From Comamonas granuli NBRC 101663 (GTDB taxonomy: Bacteria > Pseudomonadota > Gammaproteobacteria > Burkholderiales > Burkholderiaceae_C), in NCBI RefSeq assembly GCF_000739995.1, contig NZ_BBJX01000018.1, positions 1 to 51,197 of the forward strand: DNA of 51,197 nucleotides, written 5' to 3'. This document shows, one piece after another, positions 1-10,198 of the stretch. Each line of letters starts with the position of its first letter. Positions within the stretch are counted from its first letter, which is position 1. The position numbers and the translations under genes are program-made. The notes beneath the pieces are model-generated. The model was not told the origin of the DNA. It made no database searches and was given only the letters and a program-made list of their open reading frames with translations.

Positions 1-40
1 CCGGCCCATGCCTGGCAACATTCCGCGTGGAATTGACACC

Positions 41-874
41 ATGAAACCTCACTGGGGCCTGATCGTCGTCGGAGATGAGATCCTGTCCGGCAAGCGGGTG
101 GACAAGCATTTTGCGAAAGTCATCGACCTGCTCGCGGCGCGCGGTCTGGCGCTGTCGTATGCGGAGTACGTCGGTGATGCACCGGATCGCATCACGGCAG
201 TGCTGCAGCGGGCCTTTGCGTCTGGCGATGTGGTGTTTTCCACCGGCGGTATCGGGGCAACGCCGGACGACCATATGCGCCAATGTGCCGCACGGGCACT
301 GGGCGTGCCACTGCAATTGCATCCCCAGGCGCAGGCGTTGATCGTCGAGCGCATGCGTGAGACGGCGCAACAGCAGGGAGTGGCTTTTGACCCGGAGCGC
401 CCCGATAACATCCACCGCCTGAACATGGGGTGTTTCCCGGCAGGGGCGTCCATCATTCCCAACCCCTACAACAAGATTCCGGGATTCAGCTGTGCGGGTG
501 GGAGTGGTGGGGCCGTGCACTTCGTGCCCGGCTTTCCGGTCATGGCCTGGCCGATGATCGAGTGGGTGCTGGATACGCATTACGCCCAGTGGTTTGGCAG
601 CCAAGTCCAGCAAGAGCGCTCGGTGATCGTCTATGAGGCCATGGAGGCGGCGCTGACTCCGCTGATGCAGCGCATCGAGGAAGTCCACGCGCCGGTGCGC
701 GTCTTCAGCCTCCCCAGCGTGGATCACCCGGTCCACGGACGGCATATCGAACTGGGCGTGAAAGGTGCCTCCGTCGCTGTGGAGCCCGCCTGGCAGGAGC
801 TGCTTACAGGTTTGCACCAATTGGGTGCAAAATGTGGGCCCCAAATGGTGCGCGAACCGGGGTTTCGCGGCTAG
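41..874 (+). CDS. CinA-like molybdopterin-binding domain protein
   Basis: This 277-residue protein begins with [18 protein letters not shown], the classic opening of the MoaB/MogA/CinA N-terminal (MoCF_biosynth) fold. It continues with a [12 protein letters not shown] motif (about residues 69-80), the signature glycine-rich substrate loop. It has only this domain and lacks the C-terminal nicotinamide-nucleotide amidase domain of full CinA, so deamidase activity is not expected. A longer reading from position 8 adds 11 residues of no family character, so the ATG at 41 is preferred. Its last codons overlap the first NtrC box of the glnA control region. The family assignment is firm; the exact substrate is unknown. 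Confidence 0.85.
   Translation: MKPHWGLIVVGDEILSGKRVDKHFAKVIDLLAARGLALSYAEYVGDAPDRITAVLQRAFASGDVVFSTGGIGATPDDHMRQCAARALGVPLQLHPQAQALIVERMRETAQQQGVAFDPERPDNIHRLNMGCFPAGASIIPNPYNKIPGFSCAGGSGGAVHFVPGFPVMAWPMIEWVLDTHYAQWFGSQVQQERSVIVYEAMEAALTPLMQRIEEVHAPVRVFSLPSVDHPVHGRHIELGVKGASVAVEPAWQELLTGLHQLGAKCGPQMVREPGFRG
811..831 (+). promoter_or_regulatory. NtrC binding site 1 (distal) for glnA
   Basis: The sequence is a perfect inverted repeat, TTTGCACC-N5-GGTGCAAA, containing the NtrC consensus TGCACC-N5-GGTGCA. It lies about 160 bp upstream of the expected glnA transcription start, inside the 3' end of the CinA-like gene. That is a normal enhancer position for an NtrC-activated sigma-54 promoter. Confidence 0.85.
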
Positions 875-884
875 CTTCGGCGGA

Positions 885-903
885 TTTGCACCCTGGTGGT
901 GCA
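885..903 (+). promoter_or_regulatory. NtrC binding site 2 (proximal) for glnA
   Basis: TTTGCACC-N5-GGTGCA is a second perfect match to the NtrC palindrome, about 74 bp centre-to-centre from the first (roughly seven helical turns). Its centre is near -88 relative to the predicted start from the sigma-54 promoter. Two sites spaced by whole turns suggest cooperative NtrC binding. Confidence 0.85.
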
Positions 904-954
904 CTCTGGCGGCCGCCGGGGTTTTTGCGCCACGCGCCGGCGCACGAATCCAGG

Positions 955-971
955 CTGGCACGGTTAGTGCT
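955..971 (+). promoter_or_regulatory. sigma-54 (RpoN) promoter of glnA
   Basis: CTGGCACGGTTAGTGCT matches the sigma-54 consensus TGGCACG-N4-TTGCW, with GG (-24) at 957-958 and GC (-12) at 969-970 in correct spacing. Transcription should start near 982, about 33 nt before the glnA ATG. With the two NtrC boxes upstream and ntrBC encoded downstream, this is a textbook nitrogen-starvation promoter. Confidence 0.85.
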
Positions 972-1014
972 CAAAGTCCGTATCTCTCTATTGCCCTTAA
1001 CCCAGGAGTACCCG

Positions 1015-2430
1015 ATGGCCAAGACCGTTGCAGACGTGATGAAGATGGTGGAAGAAAACGAAGTGAAGTTTGTCGACTTCCGCTTCACCGATACCCGCGG
1101 CAAGGAGCAGCACGTGACGGTGCCGGTGTCCCATTTCGATGAAGAGAAGTTTGCCTCCGGCCACGCCTTCGATGGCTCGTCCATGGCCGGCTGGAAGGGT
1201 ATCGAAGCCTCGGACATGCAGTTGATGCCCGACCCTGCCACGGCGCAGATCGATCCGTTCTTCGAGGAAACCACGCTGTTCATGCAGTGCGACGTCATCG
1301 AGCCGGGCGACGGCAAGGCCTATGACCGCGACCCGCGCTCGATCGCGCGGCGTGCCGAGGCCTACCTCAAGGCCTCGGGCCTGGGCGATACGGCCTACTT
1401 CGGACCGGAGCCGGAATTCTTCCTGTTCGACAACGTGCGTTGGAACACGGAGCCCGGCCGCTACTTCTACGAGATCGAAGAGTACGAGGCACCCTGGAAC
1501 ACCGGCGCCAAACTCGAAGGCGGCAACCGGGGGCACCGCCCGCGCAACAAGGGGGGCTACTTCCCGGTGCCTCCGGTGGACTCCACGCATGACATGCGTG
1601 CAGAGATGGTGCTGATCCTGGAAAACCTGGGCATTCCGGTCGAGGTGTTCCACCACGAGGTCGCCGGCGCGGGGCAATGCGAGATTGGCACCAAGTTCTC
1701 CACCCTGGTCGAGCGCGCGGACTGGACGCAGAACCTGAAGTATGTGATCTGGAACGTGGCCAACGCCTACGGCAAGACGGCCACCTTCATGCCCAAGCCC
1801 TACCACGGCGACAACGGCTCGGGCATGCACGTGCACCAGTCCGTCTGGAAGGACGGCAAGAACCTGTTTGCCGGTGACGGCTATGCCGGACTGAGCGATT
1901 TTGCGCTGTACTACATCGGCGGCATCATCAAGCACGCCCGCGCCCTGAACGCCATCACCAACCCGGGCACGAACAGCTACAAGCGCCTGGTGCCGCACTT
2001 CGAGGCGCCGGTCAAGCTGGCGTACTCGGCCAAGAACCGGTCGGCCTCGATCCGCATTCCCTACGTCGCCAACCCCAAGGCCCGCCGGGTGGAAGCGCGC
2101 TTCCCCGATCCGCTGATGAACCCCTACCTGGGCTTTGCGGCGCTGCTGATGGCCGGCCTGGACGGCGTGGAGAACAAGATCCATCCCGGCGAAGCCGCCA
2201 CCAAGGACCTCTACCATCTGCCGCCCGAAGAAGACAAGCTGGTGCCCACCGTGTGCCACAGCCTGGACCAGGCCCTCGACTGCCTGGACAAGGATCGCGC
2301 CTTCCTGACCAAGGGCGGGGTGTTCTCCGACAGCATGCTGGACGCCTACATCGATCTGAAGATGCAGGACGTCACCCGTGCCCGCGTCGAGGTCACGGCC
2401 ACCGACTACGACCTGTACTTCTCGCTCTGA
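1015..2430 (+). CDS. glnA: Type I glutamine synthetase
   Basis: This 471-residue protein catalyses ATP-dependent glutamine formation from glutamate and ammonia in the cytoplasm. It carries the N-terminal [18 protein letters not shown] and [12 protein letters not shown] blocks and [11 protein letters not shown]. The adenylylation loop DLYHLPPEE is present, with the target tyrosine at about residue 400, so GlnE control is likely. Length matches the usual 468-471 residues of GSI-beta. An AGGAG ribosome site at 1004-1008 fixes the ATG at 1015; the long in-frame extension upstream has no family similarity. Expression should be driven by the sigma-54/NtrC control region just upstream. ntrBC follow downstream, separated by one small gene. 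Confidence 0.98.
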   Translation: MAKTVADVMKMVEENEVKFVDFRFTDTRGKEQHVTVPVSHFDEEKFASGHAFDGSSMAGWKGIEASDMQLMPDPATAQIDPFFEETTLFMQCDVIEPGDGKAYDRDPRSIARRAEAYLKASGLGDTAYFGPEPEFFLFDNVRWNTEPGRYFYEIEEYEAPWNTGAKLEGGNRGHRPRNKGGYFPVPPVDSTHDMRAEMVLILENLGIPVEVFHHEVAGAGQCEIGTKFSTLVERADWTQNLKYVIWNVANAYGKTATFMPKPYHGDNGSGMHVHQSVWKDGKNLFAGDGYAGLSDFALYYIGGIIKHARALNAITNPGTNSYKRLVPHFEAPVKLAYSAKNRSASIRIPYVANPKARRVEARFPDPLMNPYLGFAALLMAGLDGVENKIHPGEAATKDLYHLPPEEDKLVPTVCHSLDQALDCLDKDRAFLTKGGVFSDSMLDAYIDLKMQDVTRARVEVTATDYDLYFSL

Positions 2431-2547
2431 GCGGGTCTGGCCGGGCGCCAGGTGCGCCCGGGCCTGGCGGCACGGCGGTGCCGGCGCCAGGCGCCCGCTC
2501 CAGCCCCAAGGCGTTGCTGTTGGTTGCAGATGCAAGCTGCGGTTCGA

Positions 2548-2576
2548 TTGGAGAAGCCGCCCGTTTGGGCGATACT
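2548..2576 (+). promoter_or_regulatory. Candidate sigma-70 promoter upstream of the small periplasmic gene and ntrBC
   Basis: TTGGAG (2548-2553) and GATACT (2571-2576) are separated by 17 bp, 36 bp before the ATG at 2612. It could give basal, NtrC-independent transcription of the downstream genes, including ntrBC. The match is moderate. Confidence 0.4.
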
Positions 2577-2611
2577 CCATGCGTTTTGCCCCTTAGGTGC
2601 GAGAAAACCGT

Positions 2612-3124
2612 ATGAACCTGAAACCGATGAGTGTGCTGGGTGTGTTGCTGGTGGCGACCCTGGGAGGGGCCCCGGCGGTGCTGGCGCAAAACGCCATCTA
2701 CCGTTGCGGCAACGAGTACACGAACAACGCCAACCAGGCCCGGGAGCGGGGCTGCAAGCTGGTGGAAGGCAGCAACGTGACGGTCGTCGAAGGCACGCGC
2801 CCAGCCGCAGGGGGTGCCTCGGCGGGGGCGCCGGCCAAGGCAAGTTCGCCAGCCGGTGCGCCCAAGGTTTCGGCCAACGACCAGCGCGCCCGCGATGCCG
2901 ACGCACGGGCCATTCTGGAAACAGAGTTGCGCAAGGCCCAGGCGCGGCACGATGAACTGGTCAAGGAATACAACAACGGGGCCCCCGAGCGCAGTGCGCT
3001 CGAATTGCGCAATGTCCAAAAATACCAGGAGCGCATCGCCGAGCTCAAGGCCAGCATCGCCCGCAGCGAGAGCGACATCGAAGGCATCCAGCGCGAGCTC
3101 AGCCGCCTGCCCCCCAAGCCCTGA
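2612..3124 (+). CDS. Exported coiled-coil protein (DUF4124-like N-terminus)
   Basis: This 170-residue protein has a signal peptide ending near VLAQNA. A short IYRCGNEYTNN segment follows, resembling the start of DUF4124 proteins. After an Ala/Gly-rich linker comes a predicted coiled coil (about residues 90-165, with heptad-like ILETELRKAQARHDEL and IAELKASIARSESD). It sits between glnA and ntrB on the same strand. It is probably periplasmic and its function is unknown. The ATG at 2612 is preferred to the GTG at 2597 because it starts directly at the signal peptide. Confidence 0.75.
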   Translation: MNLKPMSVLGVLLVATLGGAPAVLAQNAIYRCGNEYTNNANQARERGCKLVEGSNVTVVEGTRPAAGGASAGAPAKASSPAGAPKVSANDQRARDADARAILETELRKAQARHDELVKEYNNGAPERSALELRNVQKYQERIAELKASIARSESDIEGIQRELSRLPPKP

Positions 3125-3176
3125 GGCGCCGCGGGAGGCAGCGCCCGCGCCTGCGGGTGGAGACGCTGCGCCGGGC

Positions 3177-4220
3177 CTGCAGGCGCTCGACTGGCTGGGG
3201 GTGCTGGTGGCCCTGCTGCGGCCCGATGGCACGGTGGAGTTCTCCAACGCGGCGCTGGAGCACCAGCTCGGCGTGTCGCGGCGCAGCCTGGAGGGAGCGA
3301 CGTTCTCGCATTTCTTGACCGAACCCGCGCTCCTGCAGACGGCGCTGGCCGCCATCCAGGGGCGCGAATGCGAAACCCTGCGCTGCGATGCCAGCCTGCG
3401 GCGTCCGTTCAGCGCCGCGTTGCCGGTGCACATGCAGGTATCGCCCGGCCCGCGGGCCGGTGAGGTGGTCGTCGAGCTCTGGCCGCTGGAGCAGCAGGCG
3501 CGGCAGGACCGGGAGGAGCGCCTGACGGAGCAGGCGCAGCTGACCAAGGACCTGGTGCGCAACCTGGCGCACGAGGTGAAGAACCCCCTGGGGGGCATAC
3601 GCGGCGCGGCCCAACTGCTGGACATGGAGCTGCCGGACCCGCAGTGGAAGGAGTACACCGGCGTGATCCTCCATGAGGTCGACCGCCTGCAGTCCCTCGT
3701 GGACCGTCTGCTGGCGCCGCACCGCCACCCGCGGCAGTTGGGGGATGTCAACATCCACGAGGTGTGCGAGCGCGTGCGTGCCCTGGTGCTGGCCGAGCAC
3801 CCGCAGGGGCTGCGCATCGTGCGCGACTACGACGCCTCGATCCCGGAGTTCCGCGGCGACCGCGAGGAGCTGATACAGGCGCTGCTCAACATCGTGCAGA
3901 ACGCCGCCCAGGCCCTGGCCGGGCGCATGGCGGCCGGGGAGGATGCCTGCATCGTGCTGCGCACGCGCGTGGCGCGCCAGGTGACCCTGGGCCGCCAGCG
4001 CCACCGGCTGGTGCTGCAACTGCACGTGATCGACAACGGGCCGGGCGTGCCCGAGGCCTTGCGCGAACGCATCTTCTACCCGCTGGTCTCGGGCCGCGAC
4101 GGCGGCACCGGGCTGGGGCTGACATTGGCGCATACGCTGGTGCAGCGCCACCATGGGCGCATCGAATGCGACAGCCGGCCCGGGCACACCGATTTCTGCA
4201 TCCTCATCCCCATGCCCTGA
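3177..4220 (+). CDS. ntrB: Nitrogen regulation sensor kinase NtrB (GlnL)
   Basis: This is the histidine kinase/phosphatase that controls NtrC in response to PII. It has an N-terminal PAS-like segment (LDWLGVLVALLRPDG onward). The H-box NLAHEVKNPLGGIRGAAQLL carries His near residue 132, the N-box is LNIVQNAAQAL, and the G boxes are DNGPGVP and GGTGLGLTLA. No ATG, GTG or TTG falls at the expected place. In-frame choices are ATG 3012 (overlapping the previous gene by 113 bp, adding low-complexity residues) or GTG 3201 (cutting into the PAS helix). I placed the start at CTG 3177, 14 nt after a GGTGGAG motif, giving 347 residues, close to E. coli NtrB (349). The identity is certain; the start is not. 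Confidence 0.93.
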   Translation: MQALDWLGVLVALLRPDGTVEFSNAALEHQLGVSRRSLEGATFSHFLTEPALLQTALAAIQGRECETLRCDASLRRPFSAALPVHMQVSPGPRAGEVVVELWPLEQQARQDREERLTEQAQLTKDLVRNLAHEVKNPLGGIRGAAQLLDMELPDPQWKEYTGVILHEVDRLQSLVDRLLAPHRHPRQLGDVNIHEVCERVRALVLAEHPQGLRIVRDYDASIPEFRGDREELIQALLNIVQNAAQALAGRMAAGEDACIVLRTRVARQVTLGRQRHRLVLQLHVIDNGPGVPEALRERIFYPLVSGRDGGTGLGLTLAHTLVQRHHGRIECDSRPGHTDFCILIPMP

Positions 4221-4234
4221 ACGGGCCCCACCCC

Positions 4235-5828
<1,594 letters not shown>

Positions 5829-5845
<17 letters not shown>

Positions 5846-5886
5846 CGCTTATCTGGCAAGCGCTGGAAGCTATCAAACCAATAGCG
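5829..5886 (+). repeat. Dispersed palindromic repeat, family A copy 1
   Basis: The core is AGCGCTTATCTGGCAAGCGCT, an inverted pair of AGCGCTT/AAGCGCT arms. It is preceded by an A-run plus GAGCT and followed by GGAAGCTATCAAA. This copy supplies the last codons and stop of ntrC and reaches to the stop codon of the convergent xthA gene. Eight other copies occur in the window. Confidence 0.85.
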
Positions 5887-6663
5887 TCAGGCCAGGGTGG
5901 CCAGCACGGGTGCGTGGTCGCTGGGCTGGGGGTTCTTGCGCGGGGCGCGGTCTATGCTGCAGGCCGTCACGGCCTCGCGCAGGGCTGCGCTCACCAGGAT
6001 GTGGTCTATGCGCAGCCCGCGGTTCTTCTGGAAGCCCAGCATGCGGTAGTCCCACCAGGAATAGCTTTTTTCCGGCTGCTCGAACAGGCGGAAGGCGTCC
6101 GTGAGGCCCAGGTCCAGCAGCGCCTGGAAGTGCGCGCGCTCCTCGGGGGTGTGGTGGATGGTGCCGGCCAGGCCCACGGGGTCGTAGGAGTCGCGGTCCT
6201 CGGGCGCGACGTTGAAGTCGCCCAGCAGCGCCAGCCGCGGGTGGGCCGCCAGCTCGGCCTGCACATGGCCCAGCAGCGCCTGCAGCCAGCGCAGCTTGTA
6301 GGCGAACTTGTCGGTGCCGGGCGCCTGGCCGTTGACGAAATAGCCATTGATCACGCGCAGCGGCCCGTGCGGCGTCTGCACCGTGGCGGTGAGGACGCGC
6401 GCCTGGTCATCGTCCAGTCCGGGGATGTTGCGCACCACGTCGGTGAGCGGCGTGCGCGCGAGGATGGCCACGCCGTTGTAGGTCTTCTGGCCGAAGCAGG
6501 CGGCCTCGTAGCCCGCCGCGTGCAGCGCCTCGAACGGGAACTTGTCGTCCGTGAGCTTGAGCTCCTGCAGGCACAGCACATCGACCGGGTGGGCGGCGAG
6601 CCAGGCGAGTACCTGGGGCAGGCGCACGCTCAGGGAGTTGATGTTCCAGGTGGCGATCTTCAT
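5887..6663 (-). CDS. xthA: Exodeoxyribonuclease III
   Basis: This 258-residue Mg-dependent AP endonuclease/3'-5' exonuclease acts in base-excision repair. Diagnostic motifs run in order: MKIATWNINSLSVRLPQVL at the N-terminus, LCLQELKLTDDKFP with the metal-binding Glu, GDFNVAPEDRDSYDP, LRIDHILVS and C-terminal PSDHAPVLATL with the catalytic Asp-His. Length is close to the E. coli enzyme (268). The ATG at 6663 begins directly at the conserved MKIATWN. It is convergent with ntrC, the two stops being separated only by repeat copy 1. Confidence 0.96.
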   Translation of the reverse strand: MKIATWNINSLSVRLPQVLAWLAAHPVDVLCLQELKLTDDKFPFEALHAAGYEAACFGQKTYNGVAILARTPLTDVVRNIPGLDDDQARVLTATVQTPHGPLRVINGYFVNGQAPGTDKFAYKLRWLQALLGHVQAELAAHPRLALLGDFNVAPEDRDSYDPVGLAGTIHHTPEERAHFQALLDLGLTDAFRLFEQPEKSYSWWDYRMLGFQKNRGLRIDHILVSAALREAVTACSIDRAPRKNPQPSDHAPVLATLA

Positions 6664-6897
6664 GGTGCGTGGGTAGGTCGGTGCAAGGGGGCAGGGCGTG
6701 CCGCGCTGCCGGGGTCTATCGGAGCGGGGCCATTGTCCGCCATGTTGCTGCTGCCTGCTGCAGGGGCAGCGCAAGACGCCACACCGGCCCCTGGCACCCC
6801 AGCCCAGGCCTGCCGCGCCGGTGTGCTGGAGTGGCGGCGTTTGCACAGGGGCCGCTGACCCTGCCCTGCTCCAGCGGGGGCGCCAGGATTCACCGCA

Positions 6898-7437
6898 TCA
6901 TTCTTTGATCAGCTCACGGATCTGATCTCGGTATTTGTTTTCATCGCCCGGCTTGTAGCCGCGACTGACATAACGGATCCGCCCTTTTTTGTCGATCAAG
7001 ACAGTCGTCGGCATGGCATCAATGCCAAACAGGCTGCTGGCCTCGCTTTCAGGGTCGAACAGGATGGGAAAACGCACCCCCAAATCTTTGAGGAGTTTTT
7101 GGGCATCCGTGCTGTCTTCCTCCACATTGACACCAAAGAGCATGAAACCGGCGTTGCTGTAGCGCTGGTGCATCGCGTCCAGAAGCGGCATTTCCTGGCG
7201 GCAGGGGCCGCACCAGGAAGCCCAGAAATACAACATCACGACCTTGCCGCGCAGGTCTGCCAGACGTACCTCGTCTCCGGTGCTGCTCGTCCGCGTGAAA
7301 TCCGGCGCGGCTTGGCCGATGAGGTCCGAGGAACTGCCCAGCACTGGGCCCAGGTTCGGATCACCATCGTCGCCACCGCCACAGGCGACCAGAACCGCCA
7401 CCAATGCGGCGATGAAAAATCGCATCCCTGTTCTCAT
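6898..7437 (-). CDS. TlpA/ResA-type thioredoxin lipoprotein
   Basis: This roughly 179-residue protein has a lipoprotein signal peptide with lipobox LVAC followed by GGGDDG, so it should be anchored to a membrane on its periplasmic side. The domain is AhpC/TSA-redoxin-like: APDFTRTSSTGDEVRLADLRGKVV, the redox motif WASWCGPCRQEMP, and the cis-Pro region MPTTVLIDKKG. Such proteins reduce disulfides in exported partners, for example during cytochrome c maturation; the partner here is not evident. The ATG at 7437 is chosen because AGAGGG lies 7 nt upstream; ATG 7443 would be too close to it. Confidence 0.88.
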   Translation of the reverse strand: MRTGMRFFIAALVAVLVACGGGDDGDPNLGPVLGSSSDLIGQAAPDFTRTSSTGDEVRLADLRGKVVMLYFWASWCGPCRQEMPLLDAMHQRYSNAGFMLFGVNVEEDSTDAQKLLKDLGVRFPILFDPESEASSLFGIDAMPTTVLIDKKGRIRYVSRGYKPGDENKYRDQIRELIKE

Positions 7438-7571
7438 TGACATGCCCTCTTTGGGCTTTGCATTGTCCTGCGGTGCGGGGGACGATGGCGATAGCGAGGC
7501 GCCCTGTGGTGCGGCCTGCAGCGATTCAGGCTAAGCTTTCGGCCCCCGACGCCCGCGCGCCGGGTTTTGCC

Positions 7572-7943
7572 ATGCGCCTGTACTCCCGCCCGCTCACTCC
7601 CTCGCGCAAGCTCCTGGCACGCCGCCTGGGGTTGGCGTGGCTGCTGCTGGCCCTGGTACTGGCGCCGGCCTTGGGGCAGATGCACCGCGCGCTGCACCTG
7701 CCCGGCGCCCTGGGCCAGGCAGTGCATGCGGCAGACGGGCATGGCGTCGCAGCACTGTTCGGCGGGCACAGCCCGGCCGACTGCCAACTGCTGGACCAGC
7801 TCTCCCACGGCGGGGCCACCGTGGCCGAATACGCCATGCCGCTGGCCGCACCCGGCGGCCAGCGGGTGGCGCTGCCTGCGGCGCTGCCGCTGCGCGCCGC
7901 CGCGCCGCTGCCGTTCCAGGCCCGCGCGCCGCCTGCCGCCTGA
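7572..7943 (+). CDS. Small exported or membrane protein upstream of the ZnuD-like receptor
   Basis: This 123-residue protein has a basic N-terminus and a single hydrophobic segment (about residues 18-35, LGLAWLLLALVLAPALGQ). A remainder with several His (HRALH, HAADGHG, GGHS, LSHGG) and one Cys (ADCQLL) follows. I do not recognise the family with confidence; the layout resembles the small DUF2946-type proteins found beside metal-related TonB receptors. It precedes the receptor gene on the same strand with a family A repeat between them, so co-transcription is plausible. The His content would suit transient metal binding, but this is inference. Confidence 0.55.
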   Translation: MRLYSRPLTPSRKLLARRLGLAWLLLALVLAPALGQMHRALHLPGALGQAVHAADGHGVAALFGGHSPADCQLLDQLSHGGATVAEYAMPLAAPGGQRVALPAALPLRAAAPLPFQARAPPAA

Positions 7944-7961
7944 GCGGTATTCACTACTGAT

Positions 7962-8008
7962 TCGATAGCTTCCAGCGCTTACCAGATAAGCGCTGGAGCT
8001 CTTTTTTG
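7962..8008 (-). repeat. Dispersed palindromic repeat, family A copy 2
   Basis: Read on the minus strand it gives AAAAAAGAGCTCCAGCGCTT, then ATCTGGTAAGCGCTGG, then AAGCTATCGAA, almost identical to copy 1. It lies in the intergenic space between the small exported protein gene and the TonB receptor gene. Confidence 0.85.
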
Positions 8009-8086
8009 CCTTGAATACCTGTGGGTGTTCGAGGCGGCCGCGCCTGCCGCCGTGCGACGGGGCGGCGCACCCCATTTTTCAGAACC

Positions 8087-10150
8087 ATGCAATACACATC
8101 CCATTCCTTTTCCCTGACTGCCGCCGCCTGGGCCGTGGCGCTGCTGGCTGCCGCCCTGGGCCGGGAGGCGCAGGCGCAGCCGCAGCAGGACACGGCCGCG
8201 CTGCCCGAGGTCACCGTCTCGGCCAGCGGCCTGCAATTGGGCAGCAGCGACATGGCCACGCCCGTGAGCGTGCTCGAAGGCGACGAGCTCGTGCGCCGGC
8301 GCACGGGCACGCTGGGCGAAACCCTGGACGGCGAGCCTGGCATCCATGCCAGCCACTTTGGCGCCGGAGCGAGCCGCCCCGTGATCCGCGGCATGGACGG
8401 GCCGCGCGTGCAAGTGCTCTCCGATGGTGCCGAGGTGCAGGACGCCTCCACCGTCAGCCCCGACCACGCCGTCGTGTCCGAGCCGTTGCTGGCGCGCCAG
8501 GTCGAGGTGCTGCGCGGCCCCTCGGCGCTGATCCACGGCGGCGGCGCCATCGGCGGCGTGGTCAACGTGCTGGACAGCAAGGTCCCCACGGCCATTCCGC
8601 AGAAGGGCTATGAGGGCAGTGCCGAGCTGCGCCTGGGCAGCGCCGCGGGCGAGAAGACCGGCGCCTTCCAGCTCACGGGCGGCGCGGGCCACCTGGCCGT
8701 GCACGTCGAAGGCCTGGCGCGCGACGCGGGCGACTACCGCGTGGGCAGCGGCTGGGAGGGCGGGCGCAAAGTGCCGGGCAGCTTCAACCGCACCGACGCC
8801 GGCAGCCTGGGGCTGTCGTGGGTGGGCGACCAGGGCTACCTGGGCGTGGCCTACACGCGCCAGACCGCCAGATACGGTCTGCCGGGGCATAACCACAGCT
8901 TCGAGGGTTGCCACACGCATGGCGACCACCTGCACTGCGGCAGCCATGATGGGCACGACCATGGGGACGAAGATCACGCCCATGGCGCGGACGACGTACC
9001 TGTGGTTCAGCTCGCCAGCGAGCGCTGGGACGTGCGCGGCGAGCTGCGCAAGCCCTTCGCCGGCTTCGCGGCGCTGCGCCTGCGTGCCGGCGTGACCGAC
9101 TACCAGCACGACGAGGTGGAGGACGGCAGCGTTGCCACCACCTTCCGCAACAAGGCGCATGACCTGCGCGTGGAGCTGCAGCACGAGCCGCTGGCCGGCT
9201 GGCGCGGCGTGTTCGGCGTGCAGGCCACGCAGCGCAAGTTCAGCGCCGAGGGCGAGGAGGCCTACGTGCAGCCGACCGAGACGCGCCGCACCGGCCTGTT
9301 CCTGCTGGAGGAGTACCAGTGGCAGCAGTGGCGCTTTGCCGCCGCGCTGCGCCACGAGCGCCAGACGGTGGACGCGCTGGCCTCGGGCCTGTCGAACAGC
9401 CACAACGGCGCCTCGGCCTCGCTCAGCGCGGTGTGGAAGTTCACGCCCGGCTACGCGCTCTCGGCCTCGTGGACGCAGGCGCGCCGCATGCCCACGGCCG
9501 AGGAGCTGTACGCCAAGGGCCTGCACATGGCCACCAGCACTTACGAGCGCGGCGACCCGAACCTCAAGCCGGAAACGGCCCAGTCCATCGACCTGGCCCT
9601 GCGCAAGACGGCGGGCGACACCACCTTTGGCGTGAGCGTGTTCCATAACCGCGTGAAGGACTACATCTACGGCCGCACGCTGGACGAACTCGACGGCCTG
9701 CAACTGCTGCAGTACAGCCAGGCGGACGCCACCTTCACCGGCCTGGAGGCGCAGGTGCGTCAGCGCCTGAGCCGCAACCTCGGCGTGACCCTGTTCGGCG
9801 ACGTGGTGCGCGCCAGGCTGGATGCGGGCGGCAACCTGCCGCGCATTCCCGCCGCCCGCGCGGGCCTGCGCCTGGACGCCCACTGGCAGGCCTGGGAAGG
9901 CCAGGTGGAATGGGTGCAGGTGGCGCGCCAGGGCCGCGTGGCCGACTTCGAGAGCGCCACGCCCGGCTACGGCATGCTCAACCTGGGTCTGACCTACAGC
10001 AGCCGCCTGGCCAACGGCACGCCGTGGCAGTTCTACGTGCAGGGCCGCAACCTGACCGACCGGCTGGCCTACGCCCACACCTCGTTCATCAAGAACGCTG
10101 CGCCGCTCATGGGCCGCGCCCTCAGCGTCGGCGTGCGCGTGTCGTTCTGA
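8087..10150 (+). CDS. znuD: TonB-dependent outer-membrane receptor, ZnuD-like (zinc)
   Basis: This 687-residue outer-membrane receptor has a signal peptide (cleavage near REAQAQ) and a TonB-box-like LPEVTVSASG segment. Its plug domain has RPVIRGMDGPRVQVLSDG and GGGAIGGVVNVLDSK, followed by a beta-barrel ending in aromatic RVSF. An extracellular loop at about residues 272-303 carries ten His and two Cys (GCHTHGDHLHC onward). Histidine-rich loops of this kind mark ZnuD zinc receptors, so zinc (possibly another divalent metal) is the likely substrate. No convincing Zur box was seen. Receptor identity is firm; the zinc specificity is an inference from the loop. Confidence 0.85.
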   Translation: MQYTSHSFSLTAAAWAVALLAAALGREAQAQPQQDTAALPEVTVSASGLQLGSSDMATPVSVLEGDELVRRRTGTLGETLDGEPGIHASHFGAGASRPVIRGMDGPRVQVLSDGAEVQDASTVSPDHAVVSEPLLARQVEVLRGPSALIHGGGAIGGVVNVLDSKVPTAIPQKGYEGSAELRLGSAAGEKTGAFQLTGGAGHLAVHVEGLARDAGDYRVGSGWEGGRKVPGSFNRTDAGSLGLSWVGDQGYLGVAYTRQTARYGLPGHNHSFEGCHTHGDHLHCGSHDGHDHGDEDHAHGADDVPVVQLASERWDVRGELRKPFAGFAALRLRAGVTDYQHDEVEDGSVATTFRNKAHDLRVELQHEPLAGWRGVFGVQATQRKFSAEGEEAYVQPTETRRTGLFLLEEYQWQQWRFAAALRHERQTVDALASGLSNSHNGASASLSAVWKFTPGYALSASWTQARRMPTAEELYAKGLHMATSTYERGDPNLKPETAQSIDLALRKTAGDTTFGVSVFHNRVKDYIYGRTLDELDGLQLLQYSQADATFTGLEAQVRQRLSRNLGVTLFGDVVRARLDAGGNLPRIPAARAGLRLDAHWQAWEGQVEWVQVARQGRVADFESATPGYGMLNLGLTYSSRLANGTPWQFYVQGRNLTDRLAYAHTSFIKNAAPLMGRALSVGVRVSF

Positions 10151-10198
10151 GGCCGGGGCAGGGGGGTACCCCTGCCCCGCATGGGCGGCCGCTGCCGC

